DNA of 64,000 nt from Brenneria populi (GCF_036016195.1 NZ_JAYWTM010000011.1:165389-229388), one strand, 5' to 3'. Positions 35,070 through 43,416 are shown, numbered from the stretch's first letter. Notes: generated by a model from the letters alone, not told the origin. Numbers and translations: made by a program.

Positions 35070-35831
35070 CTATTTGGCGGAGTCGATTTCCCCCAGCGAA
35101 TCTTCGATCGCTGCGGCATTCGGATTCTCCGCCGGGGCGACTTTTCCATCGCTCGCCAAGAAATCGTGGCGTTGGAAATAGGCTTCGCGCATCATCAGGT
35201 AAGGATCGGCGGAATTGCGCAAAATGGCGTCCGAATCCAGCAGCTGGGCCCGCGTTTCCAGCCCTTCCAGCACCCATTTACCCGCCGACATCCAGAATGT
35301 CAGGTAGCTCAGCGCCGGATAAAGCGTATCGACGTAACCGCCGCCGTCCTCGCGGATGGTGGCGCTGCCATAGCCGGGCAGCACCACATACGGCCCGTAG
35401 CCCATGCCGTAATACCCCAGCGTGCTGCCGAAACGCCGCGGCTCCTCTTTCGCCAGTTTGGGGTTGGCCATCGAGGCCACATCAATCAAGCCGCCCATCC
35501 CCAACAGGGTATTCAGGAAGAAGCGGTTGAAATGAATCATCGCCTTATACGGCTTGCCCTCGATAAAATAGTTCACCATGGACGCGGGTTCAGACAGGTT
35601 GCCAAAAAAGTTATTCAACCCGTTGCGCGCCGGCGTCGGCACATAATCACGCCACGCGACGGCCGCCGGTCTCACCAGATACGGATCCAACACGTTGTAG
35701 TTAAAACTGAACATCGAACGGTTGAAACCCTCAAGCGGGTCTGAACGCCCTTCTTGAGACCGATCTCCGGTACTGGCGCAGCCGATGAGCAATACGCTGG
35801 CAAACACCACCCCGCTCAGGCGGTAATTCAT
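35070..35831 (-). CDS. mlaA: Phospholipid-removing outer-membrane lipoprotein MlaA
   Basis: 253 aa lipoprotein: signal peptide with lipobox LIGC (Cys at residue 18), then SDPLEGFNRSMFSFNYNVLD, the family start. MlaA (VacJ) sits with OmpC/OmpF in the outer membrane and moves misplaced phospholipid from the outer leaflet to MlaC for return to the inner membrane. NYFIEGKPYKAMIHFNRFFLNT and the central GYYGMGYGPYVVLPGYG loop are conserved. GGGAGAA precedes the ATG. Single gene with its own terminator. Confidence 0.96.
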   Translation of the reverse strand: MNYRLSGVVFASVLLIGCASTGDRSQEGRSDPLEGFNRSMFSFNYNVLDPYLVRPAAVAWRDYVPTPARNGLNNFFGNLSEPASMVNYFIEGKPYKAMIHFNRFFLNTLLGMGGLIDVASMANPKLAKEEPRRFGSTLGYYGMGYGPYVVLPGYGSATIREDGGGYVDTLYPALSYLTFWMSAGKWVLEGLETRAQLLDSDAILRNSADPYLMMREAYFQRHDFLASDGKVAPAENPNAAAIEDSLGEIDSAK

Positions 35832-36198
35832 ATCTGTTCTCCCTGATTACATTGCGTTATACCCGCAGCCGGGAATGGGGAATTCCCCGAGCCTGCTCAA
35901 CCCATGAGAACGGGGAACAAAGGCGGGATATCTGCCGATAGTGTAACATTTTATGGCCCCGCTTCTACTTTGGCTTGTACATTCATACGCTTTGCGGCGT
36001 TTACCAGAGCATTCTCAATCCATCCCCGCCCGCTCGGGCGGAAATCACGCGCAGAGTCATGACCGGCATCCGCGCACAGACGCCGTCGATACGACGAGAA
36101 TAGCATAGGGTCGGCAAGCCGGTGACGCCGGCGCTACCCTATAGGGTGAAAACGACTACGCTTATCACAATAAGAAAAAGAGATCGGAGAGAGTTCAG
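35832..36198. promoter_or_regulatory. mlaA/yfdC intergenic region with a large hairpin
   Basis: 367 bp between diverging genes. ATAGGGT (36105-36111) and ACCCTAT (36136-36142) enclose a second stem GCCGG/CCGGC, forming a long hairpin about 57 bp before yfdC. No T-run follows, so it is not a standard terminator; it may be a repeat unit or an operator. Nothing else is recognised. Confidence 0.4.
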
Positions 36199-37131
36199 AT
36201 GAATCAACCGCCCGTCACAGAGCGCGCCCATCGGCTGCAAACCGGCAGCCGCCGTCACGATCGCCAAAACGTCGAAGAAGTGGAAAGCGAAGAAAAAAGC
36301 CAGGGGAAAGAGATCGAAATCAATGAAGATACGCTGCCGTCGCCTGCCGCCGCCATACATGAAGAAATTCGTCAGGAGGGGGAGAAAGAGCTGGAGCGCG
36401 ACGCCATGGCGTTGTTCTGGTCGGCCATTGCCGCCGGCCTGTCGATGGGCACCTCGTTCATGGCCATCGGCATGCTGCATAGCAACCTGGAGGGCGTGCC
36501 CGGCGGTTTTTTGCTGCAGTGTTTCGGCTATACCATCGGCTTTGTGATTGTCATTATGGCGCGCCAACAGCTGTTTACCGAGAATACCGTCACCGCGGTG
36601 CTCCCCATTATGCAAAACCCCTCCCGGCATAACTTCTACCTGTTATTCCGGCTATGGGGGGTGGTGCTGGCGGGCAATCTGGCGGGCACGGCGCTTGCCG
36701 CTCTGGCATTCACCCATATGCCCGTTTTTGACGGCGCCACCCGCGATGCGCTGATCGAGCTATCCATGAAGGTAATGAAGAATTCGCCGACGGAGATGTT
36801 CGCCAACGCGGTGGTCTCCGGCTGGATCGTCGCCACGATGGTCTGGATGATACCGCACGCCGGTTCAGCCAAAATTTGGGTAATCATCCTCATGACCTGG
36901 ATGATCGCATTCAGCCATCTCACGCATATCGTTGCCGGCGCGTCGGAAATTTTTTACCTGGTGTTTATCGGCAATATCGCCTGGCAGGACTTCATCTGGC
37001 CGTTCGCCCTGCCGACGCTGGCGGGCAACATCATCGGCGGCACCTTTATTTTCGCCCTGATGAGCCATGCTCAAATACGTAACGATATGAGCAAGAAAAC
37101 CCACAAAGCCGCGGCGCGCAGGAAAAGATAG
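36199..37131 (+). CDS. yfdC: Formate/nitrite transporter family inner-membrane protein
   Basis: 310 aa. A hydrophilic, charged N-terminal 60 residues precede six or so membrane helices of the formate/nitrite transporter fold (LFWSAIAAGLSMGTSFMAIG near 72, ARQQLFTENTVTAVLPIMQN near 120, NAVVSGWIVATMVWMIPHA near 205, HIVAGASEIFYLVFIGNIAW near 240). YfdC is the E. coli protein at this place (between mlaA and argW). Its substrate is not established. GGAGAG precedes the start. Followed by the truncated tRNA-Arg gene. Confidence 0.93.
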   Translation: MNQPPVTERAHRLQTGSRRHDRQNVEEVESEEKSQGKEIEINEDTLPSPAAAIHEEIRQEGEKELERDAMALFWSAIAAGLSMGTSFMAIGMLHSNLEGVPGGFLLQCFGYTIGFVIVIMARQQLFTENTVTAVLPIMQNPSRHNFYLLFRLWGVVLAGNLAGTALAALAFTHMPVFDGATRDALIELSMKVMKNSPTEMFANAVVSGWIVATMVWMIPHAGSAKIWVIILMTWMIAFSHLTHIVAGASEIFYLVFIGNIAWQDFIWPFALPTLAGNIIGGTFIFALMSHAQIRNDMSKKTHKAAARRKR

Positions 37132-37219
37132 CCCCGAGGCGAGAGGCCCCAAATACGCTCGACTGCTGACAGTTTAAGCAAACGCGCGGTTAAGTGCTTA
37201 TTATCCGAGTTAAAATGAG

Positions 37220-37225
37220 TATAAT
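37220..37225 (+). promoter_or_regulatory. -10 box of the argW promoter
   Basis: A perfect TATAAT followed by the GC-rich discriminator GGCCCCGCG and then the tRNA 5' end at 37239, as expected for a stringently controlled tRNA promoter. It now reads straight into prophage DNA. Confidence 0.65.
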
Positions 37226-37238
37226 GGCCCCGCGTTGC

Positions 37239-37261
37239 GTCCCCATAGTTAAATGGATATA
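37239..37261 (+). tRNA. argW: 5' fragment of tRNA-Arg(CCU), interrupted by the prophage (attL side)
   Basis: GTCCCCATAGTTAAATGGAT plus ATA equals the acceptor 5' strand and D-arm start of enterobacterial tRNA-Arg(CCU), in which AGTTAAATGGATATA is diagnostic. After position 37261 the sequence departs (TGAAATAAAAGC), so the anticodon and 3' half are missing here. The rest is not found elsewhere in the window. It probably lies at the far end of the prophage. The gene follows yfdC as in E. coli, where argW is also a prophage site. Confidence 0.8.
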
Positions 37262-37381
37262 TGAAATAAAAGCAATAACATAATGTTTTAATTGCAATTT
37301 AACCTCAAAAATTCATTATTTATGTACTCAATTATGTACACACAATAAATTCATTCTCGAAAAAATTTTAGATAATACTCG

Positions 37382-37410
37382 TTGACAACTAGCACCAAAG
37401 GGGCTATTAT
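37382..37410 (+). promoter_or_regulatory. Strong sigma-70 promoter at the prophage left end
   Basis: TTGACA (37382-37387), a 17-bp spacer and TATTAT (37405-37410) form a near-perfect promoter about 54 bp before the small membrane-protein gene. No operator is obvious, so it may be active in the lysogen. Confidence 0.75.
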
Positions 37411-37463
37411 TTATCACATGAGGTAGCGGAAAGGCCGCAGCCCAAACCCGAAAGGAAGAAAAG

Positions 37464-37640
37464 ATGAGCACGAACGATATGACTACCGCCGAACTTGAAA
37501 AGATTCACGCTGAAATCGCCAAGTTAATGGCCGAGACAGCAAAGATTAACAGGGAAACAATGTGGTATCCCGTCGCTGTCGCAACAGGTCTGATCGGTGC
37601 GGTAGCTACAGTAACAACCATCATCATCAAGTTTATCTAA
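37464..37640 (+). CDS. 58-aa phage membrane protein
   Basis: ATG 37464 follows GGAAG. The product has a charged helical N-terminal half with heptad-like spacing (AELEKIHAEIAKLMAETAKI) and one C-terminal membrane helix (VAVATGLIGAVATVTTIIIKF). Proteins of this build occur at prophage ends, but I know of no proven function. A strong promoter upstream and an intrinsic terminator right after the stop make it a self-contained cassette, typical of genes expressed from a lysogen (superinfection exclusion is one possibility, not shown). Confidence 0.75.
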   Translation: MSTNDMTTAELEKIHAEIAKLMAETAKINRETMWYPVAVATGLIGAVATVTTIIIKFI

Positions 37641-37643
37641 CAG

Positions 37644-37664
37644 AAGCCCCGGAAGGGGCTTTTT
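37644..37664 (+). terminator. Intrinsic terminator after the 58-aa gene
   Basis: AAGCCCC, loop GGAA, GGGGCTT followed by T-residues. It starts 4 bp after the stop codon and separates this gene from the HTH gene downstream. Confidence 0.9.
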
Positions 37665-37676
37665 AATAGGTGCAAC

Positions 37677-37940
37677 ATGCGATTGTTCAATGAGTACACT
37701 CCACCATCACCAGATGATCTAAACCGTCTGAAGGATGCACTTGGCTATACCGGTAACCAAATGGCGGACCTGGCAGGCGTCGCCAGTAATAGCCAGTGGC
37801 GAAAATATACCGGTGGCGAATCGCCGCGGGCGATGTCTCCGCATATCCTGTTCTATATGGCTGCACAGCTTGCGCTCACTGACGACGAGCTACAGCGCGT
37901 TATCACGAAAATGCATGAGATTGGAGCGGAAACACGGTGA
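37677..37940 (+). CDS. Small helix-turn-helix (XRE-like) phage protein
   Basis: 87 aa. The stretch LKDALGYTGNQMADLAGVAS followed by NSQWRKYTGGESPRAMSPHI resembles a Cro/C1-type helix-turn-helix with recognition helix near residues 38-50. It could bind DNA as a small repressor. The stop overlaps the GTG start of the next gene (GTGA), so the two are co-translated. It lies 12 bp after the terminator of the upstream gene, so it depends on read-through or a promoter I cannot see. Confidence 0.65.
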   Translation: MRLFNEYTPPSPDDLNRLKDALGYTGNQMADLAGVASNSQWRKYTGGESPRAMSPHILFYMAAQLALTDDELQRVITKMHEIGAETR

Positions 37941-38158
37941 GACAAATCGATTATCACGGAGCGACGATCTGCATACTCGACAAGAATGACATGCTCACTG
38001 ACTGTCCCGCCGACTCATACGCAGTGATCGAAGATTCAGGTTTCTATGTTTCTGTATGCGTCGGAGAGAAAGAAGCGCCGGCGATACACATCGATCCCGT
38101 TCCGACGCTTGAAGACGCACTAGACATCATCGCTGGTCACTTATCTTTTTTTGCATGA
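37937..38158 (+). CDS. 73-aa acidic phage protein of unknown function
   Basis: Starts at GTG 37937, overlapping the stop of the HTH gene by 4 bp. Acidic, no signal or membrane segment; MRQIDYHGATICILDKNDML at the start and a C-terminal VPTLEDALDIIAGHLSFF. I do not recognise a family. It ends one base before the convergent stop of the fibre-accessory gene at 38159. Coupling to an HTH gene suggests the pair acts together or is autoregulated. Confidence 0.6.
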   Translation: MRQIDYHGATICILDKNDMLTDCPADSYAVIEDSGFYVSVCVGEKEAPAIHIDPVPTLEDALDIIAGHLSFFA

Positions 38159-38788
38159 TTACAACGTGTAATCTATTAACTGCCCCTGTGGAAATGTGAA
38201 CGTCCATATTATATTGCTGCCCTCTTCTCTCCATTTCCACTTCAAATAAACCGTCTTACCAATGTGGTTGGAGTAATCGACAATGTTTTTATTAAGTGCT
38301 ATCGCAATTCCCGATCGCAATGAATTACCGACACCAGATATATCTGTGACAGACAGCCTTACGTTATTATTCGGCCCGACATAACTACCGTTGTTATACT
38401 CATAGAAGTCATACACTGTGCCAGATGATGCAGAAAACGACGTTGTAAACGGGATTTCTTCGCCATTTGCAGTCACAAGTGAAATTCTTGTGTAAACAAT
38501 GCTGGCGTCGGCTGACGATCCGTCAAGTAGCGGGATATAACTATACGCTGACGCCGCTCCGGTGTTGTTATAATAACCAGCATCAGCAGATTGCCACGTT
38601 ACTGATGCATTTCCTGTGTCGTACGCAAGTGATGCGTCTTGCTCTACATAATTCGGAAATACCTTCTTAAACGTTCCGTTATCATTCACCCATGCGGCAT
38701 TGACAGATTTAAACGCCCCCCCGTAATTAATATTCAGCGACGAAATAGGGGCGAAAACGCCCCCTTCTGTTTTGCGATAAATTGGCAT
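38159..38788 (-). CDS. Fibre-associated phage protein, probable tail tip accessory
   Basis: 209 aa from ATG 38788, overlapping the stop of the tail-fibre gene (TAATG). The N-terminal 50 residues (YRKTEGGVFAPISSLNINYG, AAWVNDNGTFKKVFPN) are the short repeat-like segment often seen in phage tail and fibre proteins. The rest is beta-rich with many Ser/Asn/Tyr. It has no clear chaperone signature, so it is more likely a structural tip or receptor-binding part than an assembly factor. AT-richer than the head genes. Confidence 0.55.
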   Translation of the reverse strand: MPIYRKTEGGVFAPISSLNINYGGAFKSVNAAWVNDNGTFKKVFPNYVEQDASLAYDTGNASVTWQSADAGYYNNTGAASAYSYIPLLDGSSADASIVYTRISLVTANGEEIPFTTSFSASSGTVYDFYEYNNGSYVGPNNNVRLSVTDISGVGNSLRSGIAIALNKNIVDYSNHIGKTVYLKWKWREEGSNIIWTFTFPQGQLIDYTL

Positions 38789-40878
38789 TATGCCTCCGTT
38801 TGATACCACATATGACCTGCAGCATAGCCGCTGGCGTCGGTCGGCGCGGCATCGGTCGATATCGTATAGCTCACGCCCAGGTTCTCGCGTGATTCTGCTA
38901 CGTCCGCAACATCAGACAGATTGTTTTCTAAGGCAAGGAAATCCCCGCCTGATTGCTCCCATGCGCCAAATTCCTGCGTTGCCGTGTCAGTACAATAGCG
39001 GTGATAAACGTCCGTGCTGTTGTACGGATAATAAATCTGCCGGACGCCGGTTCCGGTGGTTTTGATAACATCAAGCATGCCAGCCAGCGCGACGGGGTAA
39101 TGCATGGCGGTGGTCGCGTTGCTCGCCAGCGACTGGAATTTGCGCCCAGGCGAAACAACGGTGTTTAAGTCAGCGGTGCCGAGCGATTCCGTGTCCTGCG
39201 GAACGGCGCCGACATCTGCTGCAGCCAGACTGTCTTTCGTCGCCAGCGCTTTCAGCCCCAGATTATTCCGTGCCTCTACTTGTGCTGCTGCACCAGCGCC
39301 AGCAATTTCCGACAGATTCTCGCTGATCTGCAGATAGACTTCCGGCACCTCCTCTTCAGTTGCCGTAATCGTGATCGACGCAGTTACGCCAGAACTGGCC
39401 CCCGTCAGAGATAATGTAACTGTGCCCGCACTACTGATTGTTAATGCGCCACCAGCTGATAGTGAGGCGACTGATGCGTCAGATGACGCAGGATTAATGG
39501 CCTCTGTATAGCCAGCGGGCGAGTATGTAACTGGGATATTGTACGTATTCCCAGCAATAAGCTCCGATGGCACCGTGCCAATAGTGATTGACGTGAGATA
39601 AATATGCTGCGTTACAGTAGCCGTTGCGGTCAGTCCGGTCGTCAGACTGGCAATAATCGTTTGTGTACCGCTCTGTCCTGCGGTTGCGGTGTACAGTCCA
39701 TTGCTGTTGATGCTGCCGAGCGCACTATCTGAGACCGCCCACGATATCGTGTACCCCTCCGCCGATGCGACGGGGAGAATAGTGCCGGAGAATTGCCGTG
39801 TGGTCCCTGCGTTGACCGAAACAGACCCAGGCGTGATAACAATGGATGTCGGCGCGCCGGTGCCCTGCTCTGATTCTGCCTGATCTGTTTTGATTATGTA
39901 GTACAGTGAAATGTCAGCGGGATGGAGTTCTGCCACCTCACCGTCACCATCTAAATCAGTGGGTTGCTTGCCCGTAAACAGGGAATAACCACGGGCTTGC
40001 GTCGGGCCCACACCGACAAACGAATTAGATTTATCATCGCCGTATACGCCCCGCGCGCCCATTTCCTCGCCGATGTCTATAAATTCCGTCTTCCCAATGA
40101 CATAGGACAAAAACACATCATCCGCACCGAGGCCATTATCTCTATTCATTTGCCCCGTAAAATGCCGGTGATCCCATTTCGCCGCGCGTAACGTGCCTAC
40201 AGGGTTCGTATCGCTGGCACCAATAACATAGCGGTCGTCCGCGTTGGGTACGCGGCCATCGGGATATATTGATGCCAGAATTGGATTTAGTTCTGTATCA
40301 AATGCCTGTCCGTTGGCTCTAAGCCATCCGGCCGGAATAGTTGACTCTGGGCCACCCCACAACCCAATAAATCCAATATTCATCAAATAGGGGCTAAGAT
40401 CTGATTTAAATGCGTTCAGGACCGGGGGCAATCGCCGCGGCGTAATAACCTGCTCGCTCCCCTCACCCGATATCGCTTCCGATTCGGTGGCCTCGCGCTG
40501 GATGTAAGGCTGCCATTTTGAATCATCCGTTCCTGGCACCTGCGCGAGGTTATTATCCAGCAAGGATAAATACAGGTCACCGTTATAATAAACCACAGCC
40601 CCCTCGTAATAGGGGATGGCGCTTTCCCAGTCCGGGTATCCATAATTTCTGTAATGCGTAATAACCGCCGATATTTTCCCGATTATTTTACTGATTTGCT
40701 TATCATCATTTACGTCAAGGTCTTCACCCGCTCCCTCAACAATGGCGACCAGTTCCCGCTGAACGGTATTAAACCATCCCGCCAGCAAATGAGTAGACTT
40801 AATACCGGCAGCGGCAACACCGTCAGTAAATTCACCGTTATCATCTGCGGTATTCGTTACCGAACCAACTTTTTTCAT
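38788..40878 (-). CDS. Tail fibre protein with collar and Ig-like domains
   Basis: 696 aa, GGAG before ATG. Order of parts: N-terminal attachment region (DGVAAAGIKSTHLLAGWFNT, residues 19-38), a carbohydrate-binding-like stretch (PYYEGAVVYYNGDLYLSL near 90), and a phage tail-collar domain (FIGLWGGPESTIPAGWLRAN near 172 and WDHRHFTG near 245). Two Ig-like domains follow (SVNAGTTRQFSGTILP near 360 and a second near 440-520), then a fibre repeat (ARNNLGLKALATKDSLAAAD near 540) and a C-terminal shaft/tip. It should bind the host surface. Separated from the next fibre gene by a terminator. Confidence 0.85.
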   Translation of the reverse strand: MKKVGSVTNTADDNGEFTDGVAAAGIKSTHLLAGWFNTVQRELVAIVEGAGEDLDVNDDKQISKIIGKISAVITHYRNYGYPDWESAIPYYEGAVVYYNGDLYLSLLDNNLAQVPGTDDSKWQPYIQREATESEAISGEGSEQVITPRRLPPVLNAFKSDLSPYLMNIGFIGLWGGPESTIPAGWLRANGQAFDTELNPILASIYPDGRVPNADDRYVIGASDTNPVGTLRAAKWDHRHFTGQMNRDNGLGADDVFLSYVIGKTEFIDIGEEMGARGVYGDDKSNSFVGVGPTQARGYSLFTGKQPTDLDGDGEVAELHPADISLYYIIKTDQAESEQGTGAPTSIVITPGSVSVNAGTTRQFSGTILPVASAEGYTISWAVSDSALGSINSNGLYTATAGQSGTQTIIASLTTGLTATATVTQHIYLTSITIGTVPSELIAGNTYNIPVTYSPAGYTEAINPASSDASVASLSAGGALTISSAGTVTLSLTGASSGVTASITITATEEEVPEVYLQISENLSEIAGAGAAAQVEARNNLGLKALATKDSLAAADVGAVPQDTESLGTADLNTVVSPGRKFQSLASNATTAMHYPVALAGMLDVIKTTGTGVRQIYYPYNSTDVYHRYCTDTATQEFGAWEQSGGDFLALENNLSDVADVAESRENLGVSYTISTDAAPTDASGYAAGHMWYQTEA

Positions 40879-40893
40879 GAGTGCTCCAGAAAT

Positions 40894-40916
40894 AAAAAAG
40901 GCCGCTATATGCGGCC
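40894..40916 (-). terminator. Intrinsic terminator between the two fibre genes
   Basis: On the minus strand GGCCGC, loop ATATA, GCGGCC is followed by six T. It lies just after the 825-aa fibre gene and just before the ribosome-binding site of the 696-aa fibre gene, so the latter needs read-through or its own promoter. Confidence 0.85.
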
Positions 40917-40937
40917 GGGATGTTTTGATGGGAATTT

Positions 40938-43415
40938 TTACGGAATCTGATACGCGAGTTTGTAATTGCCTGCCGTGACGGTTTTGAACGTAACGCTATT
41001 GGGGCGCCAGCGAATCTCCACCTCCGCCGGCGTCTGCAACTTCCAACTCGATGCTTCGTTGACGTTAAGAGCCAGGTTATCGATCGTCACCGCGTCTGCC
41101 GCCGGGTCGGTGATATCCAGCGCCAGCGCGAACGCCAGATCGTCCGGCACGCCGCCGTTGTCGCCGAACAATAACGCCCATTGCTCAGTTGTGATGGCAT
41201 TCAGTGCTGCCGGCGTCATGCCCTGCGCGATGAGTTTCTCCGCGCTTGCCGTGTTGGCTGACAGAGCTCCGATGGACACCCATGCAGAGCCGTCCCATGT
41301 GATCCAGTCGGACAGGTCGCGCGACACGGCCGCTCGCACCACGCCGGCGCCGGTTTGCGTGGCGGTCAGGGTTACGGAATTGACTTCCGAATAACTCGCA
41401 AGCGCACTAAGTGATTGCGGAATGACTATTTGCGGGTGAGGCGTGTAAACTGTATTTATATTTAAACTTGCGGGTGAATAAATTGAAATCGGTAATAATC
41501 CAGCCAAGACATCACTAACTATTTCTCCCGATGATGTAAAACCTGTATCAAACCCATTTTCATCTGATGGGGTGGGAACTAATGATAACTGGCCGTTATT
41601 AACCGTATAAAAATCCCCACCAGCACTGTTAATTAAAAGAGAACGTCCCGCAGGAAATAAAGATAGTTCTTTCAATGCCACATAATTATATGAACTGCCG
41701 TTTTTCGCCGTAATCAGCAAGCGGTATTTCGAAAAACTTTTCTCCGTTTCTATGCCAAACTCTCTAATCGCTCCCGCGCTATTGTTTGTATCTGCAGACA
41801 CTTGATGCAAAGTTTCCCACACACTACCGTCATTGCTTCCCTGTAACTGCCAACTGTTGGGGCTCAATACCGCATTGGAATATGACCGATTAGTTAGTGA
41901 ATAGCCAGACAAAATGACTGAATATGACAAGTCTACTCTAAGCCACTGAGGCGATGACTCGGTGGGATTGGTATTTGCCGCTGAAACCCATGCATCTCTC
42001 GTATCGCCAGCAGTATCCTTTCTGTCAAAGGCAAAATATGGCATATAGTTAGTACTATATTGAGAAGATGCTGACACAGTGAATCCATCTTGCGAATTAG
42101 ATGCCATTGCGGGAACCAGTGATTCATCAATCATATTGATCGATATTGATTCACCATCTGCTTTTATTTCCTGAGAATAAAAAACGCCATCAGAACTCAG
42201 CGCGTATGTTTCTCCGATATAAGATTTTGCAGCACCATCAAAAATAACCGCACTCGTAATATTGTAATTGGAGATATTGGACGCGCTAAAATCATCAATT
42301 AAATATGTCTGGTTCTGTGCGCCCGCCTCTTCTTTCAGCGCATACGCGTAATACGAATAATCAGATTGAGCCGAGAAATTAAACACATGATTTTGATTCG
42401 CCGTTGCACCATCGCGATCAACAACAATATAACCACCGCCTCCGCCTGAACCACCCGACGCACTGATAATCGTTTTCCCGCTGACAGGATTTTGCCCCAG
42501 CGTAACGCCCGAACCCGCTTCCAACGATGCGGTAATCAACGCCTGCGCCTGCTGGGTGAAGTCCGTGATATCCGCCGTTGTATGAGCATGAACCGCCGCC
42601 GCGGCACCCATTTGCGCGGGAGTTGGTGCTAGATTGCCGGAACCTAACAGGGAGTTGCCGAACAGCGAGCGAATGTTGGAGCCGGATACCAGCGCAGCCT
42701 GTTTCGCGTTCCACGCTGTTTTTTCTGCCGCGCTGACGAATTTACGGTTAGTTGTCTCGTTAATCTGGTCTGCGTCGTAATCCCCGGACTGCGCAGTTAC
42801 CGCGCCAGTGCGTCCGTAGACGGATGAAACACCGGAAACCGTGGCCGCTTGTCCCTGCACCCAATTTGCCGCCACAGCCGGGTTATCGCCGCCGTTCAAG
42901 TAAAACAACGTATCAATGTCGGCCTGCGCACAAATTGTCAGGTTCGACGACGACGCCAGCGCCAGCCGCGCCACCTCATCTGCAACAACAACATACCGGG
43001 ACGTTAGCGTTTGCAGCATTGCCGCAGGGATTTTGCCGGATGCGTCAAGCTGCAGCCAGCCGTTGCCGGCATTCGCCAGTGATGCCTGAACATACCGCGC
43101 ATCGCCGCGCAACTCATCGAAATACTGCGTATGCGGGTCGGCATCATTAAGATGCGCAGTCATCAGGCCGTCTGCCGTTCCTTCATTGTCCGCAGATACA
43201 TCGCCAGCGGTTAGCGTGACGCTTCCTGTTTTACCGTTTACGGATGTTACCTGCCCCTGAATTCGCTGACGCAGCCACGCGGTCCGATTCGCCAGCGCCT
43301 GAGCCTGCTCGTTTGCTGGACCTAACTCTGCGCCATCCCACCCTTTTACGGGCGTGTCAACATCTAGGCGCGGCACGTCCGCGGTGAATTCTGCGGTTTC
43401 GGTCAGATTCGCCAT
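40938..43415 (-). CDS. Tail fibre protein with discoidin-type (F5/8 C) domain
   Basis: 825 aa, GAGGA before ATG 43415. The N-terminal region (TADVPRLDVDTPVKGWDGAE and ANRTAWLRQRI) is the usual baseplate-attachment segment, followed by a fibre shaft (GSVTLTAGDVSADNEGTADG, RFVSAAEKTAWNAKQAALVS-like repeats near 230). Residues about 450-590 look like a coagulation factor 5/8 C (discoidin) domain: YMPYFAFDRKDT, SPQWLRVDLSYSVILSGYSL, NSWQLQGSNDGSVWETLH and KYRLLITAKNGSSYNYVALK. Such domains bind glycans, so it is a good candidate for the primary receptor contact. It follows baseplate gp48 by 1 bp. Confidence 0.85.
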   Translation of the reverse strand: MANLTETAEFTADVPRLDVDTPVKGWDGAELGPANEQAQALANRTAWLRQRIQGQVTSVNGKTGSVTLTAGDVSADNEGTADGLMTAHLNDADPHTQYFDELRGDARYVQASLANAGNGWLQLDASGKIPAAMLQTLTSRYVVVADEVARLALASSSNLTICAQADIDTLFYLNGGDNPAVAANWVQGQAATVSGVSSVYGRTGAVTAQSGDYDADQINETTNRKFVSAAEKTAWNAKQAALVSGSNIRSLFGNSLLGSGNLAPTPAQMGAAAAVHAHTTADITDFTQQAQALITASLEAGSGVTLGQNPVSGKTIISASGGSGGGGGYIVVDRDGATANQNHVFNFSAQSDYSYYAYALKEEAGAQNQTYLIDDFSASNISNYNITSAVIFDGAAKSYIGETYALSSDGVFYSQEIKADGESISINMIDESLVPAMASNSQDGFTVSASSQYSTNYMPYFAFDRKDTAGDTRDAWVSAANTNPTESSPQWLRVDLSYSVILSGYSLTNRSYSNAVLSPNSWQLQGSNDGSVWETLHQVSADTNNSAGAIREFGIETEKSFSKYRLLITAKNGSSYNYVALKELSLFPAGRSLLINSAGGDFYTVNNGQLSLVPTPSDENGFDTGFTSSGEIVSDVLAGLLPISIYSPASLNINTVYTPHPQIVIPQSLSALASYSEVNSVTLTATQTGAGVVRAAVSRDLSDWITWDGSAWVSIGALSANTASAEKLIAQGMTPAALNAITTEQWALLFGDNGGVPDDLAFALALDITDPAADAVTIDNLALNVNEASSWKLQTPAEVEIRWRPNSVTFKTVTAGNYKLAYQIP

Positions 43416-43416
43416 A

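Noticed and set aside
37239..38160. Possibility that the prophage is a transposing Mu-type phage because of its tail genes and a TG at the junction
   Set aside because: The head module, terminase and cos-like site are lambda type and the insertion is in a tRNA gene, which point to site-specific integration. No transposase genes are seen in the window.
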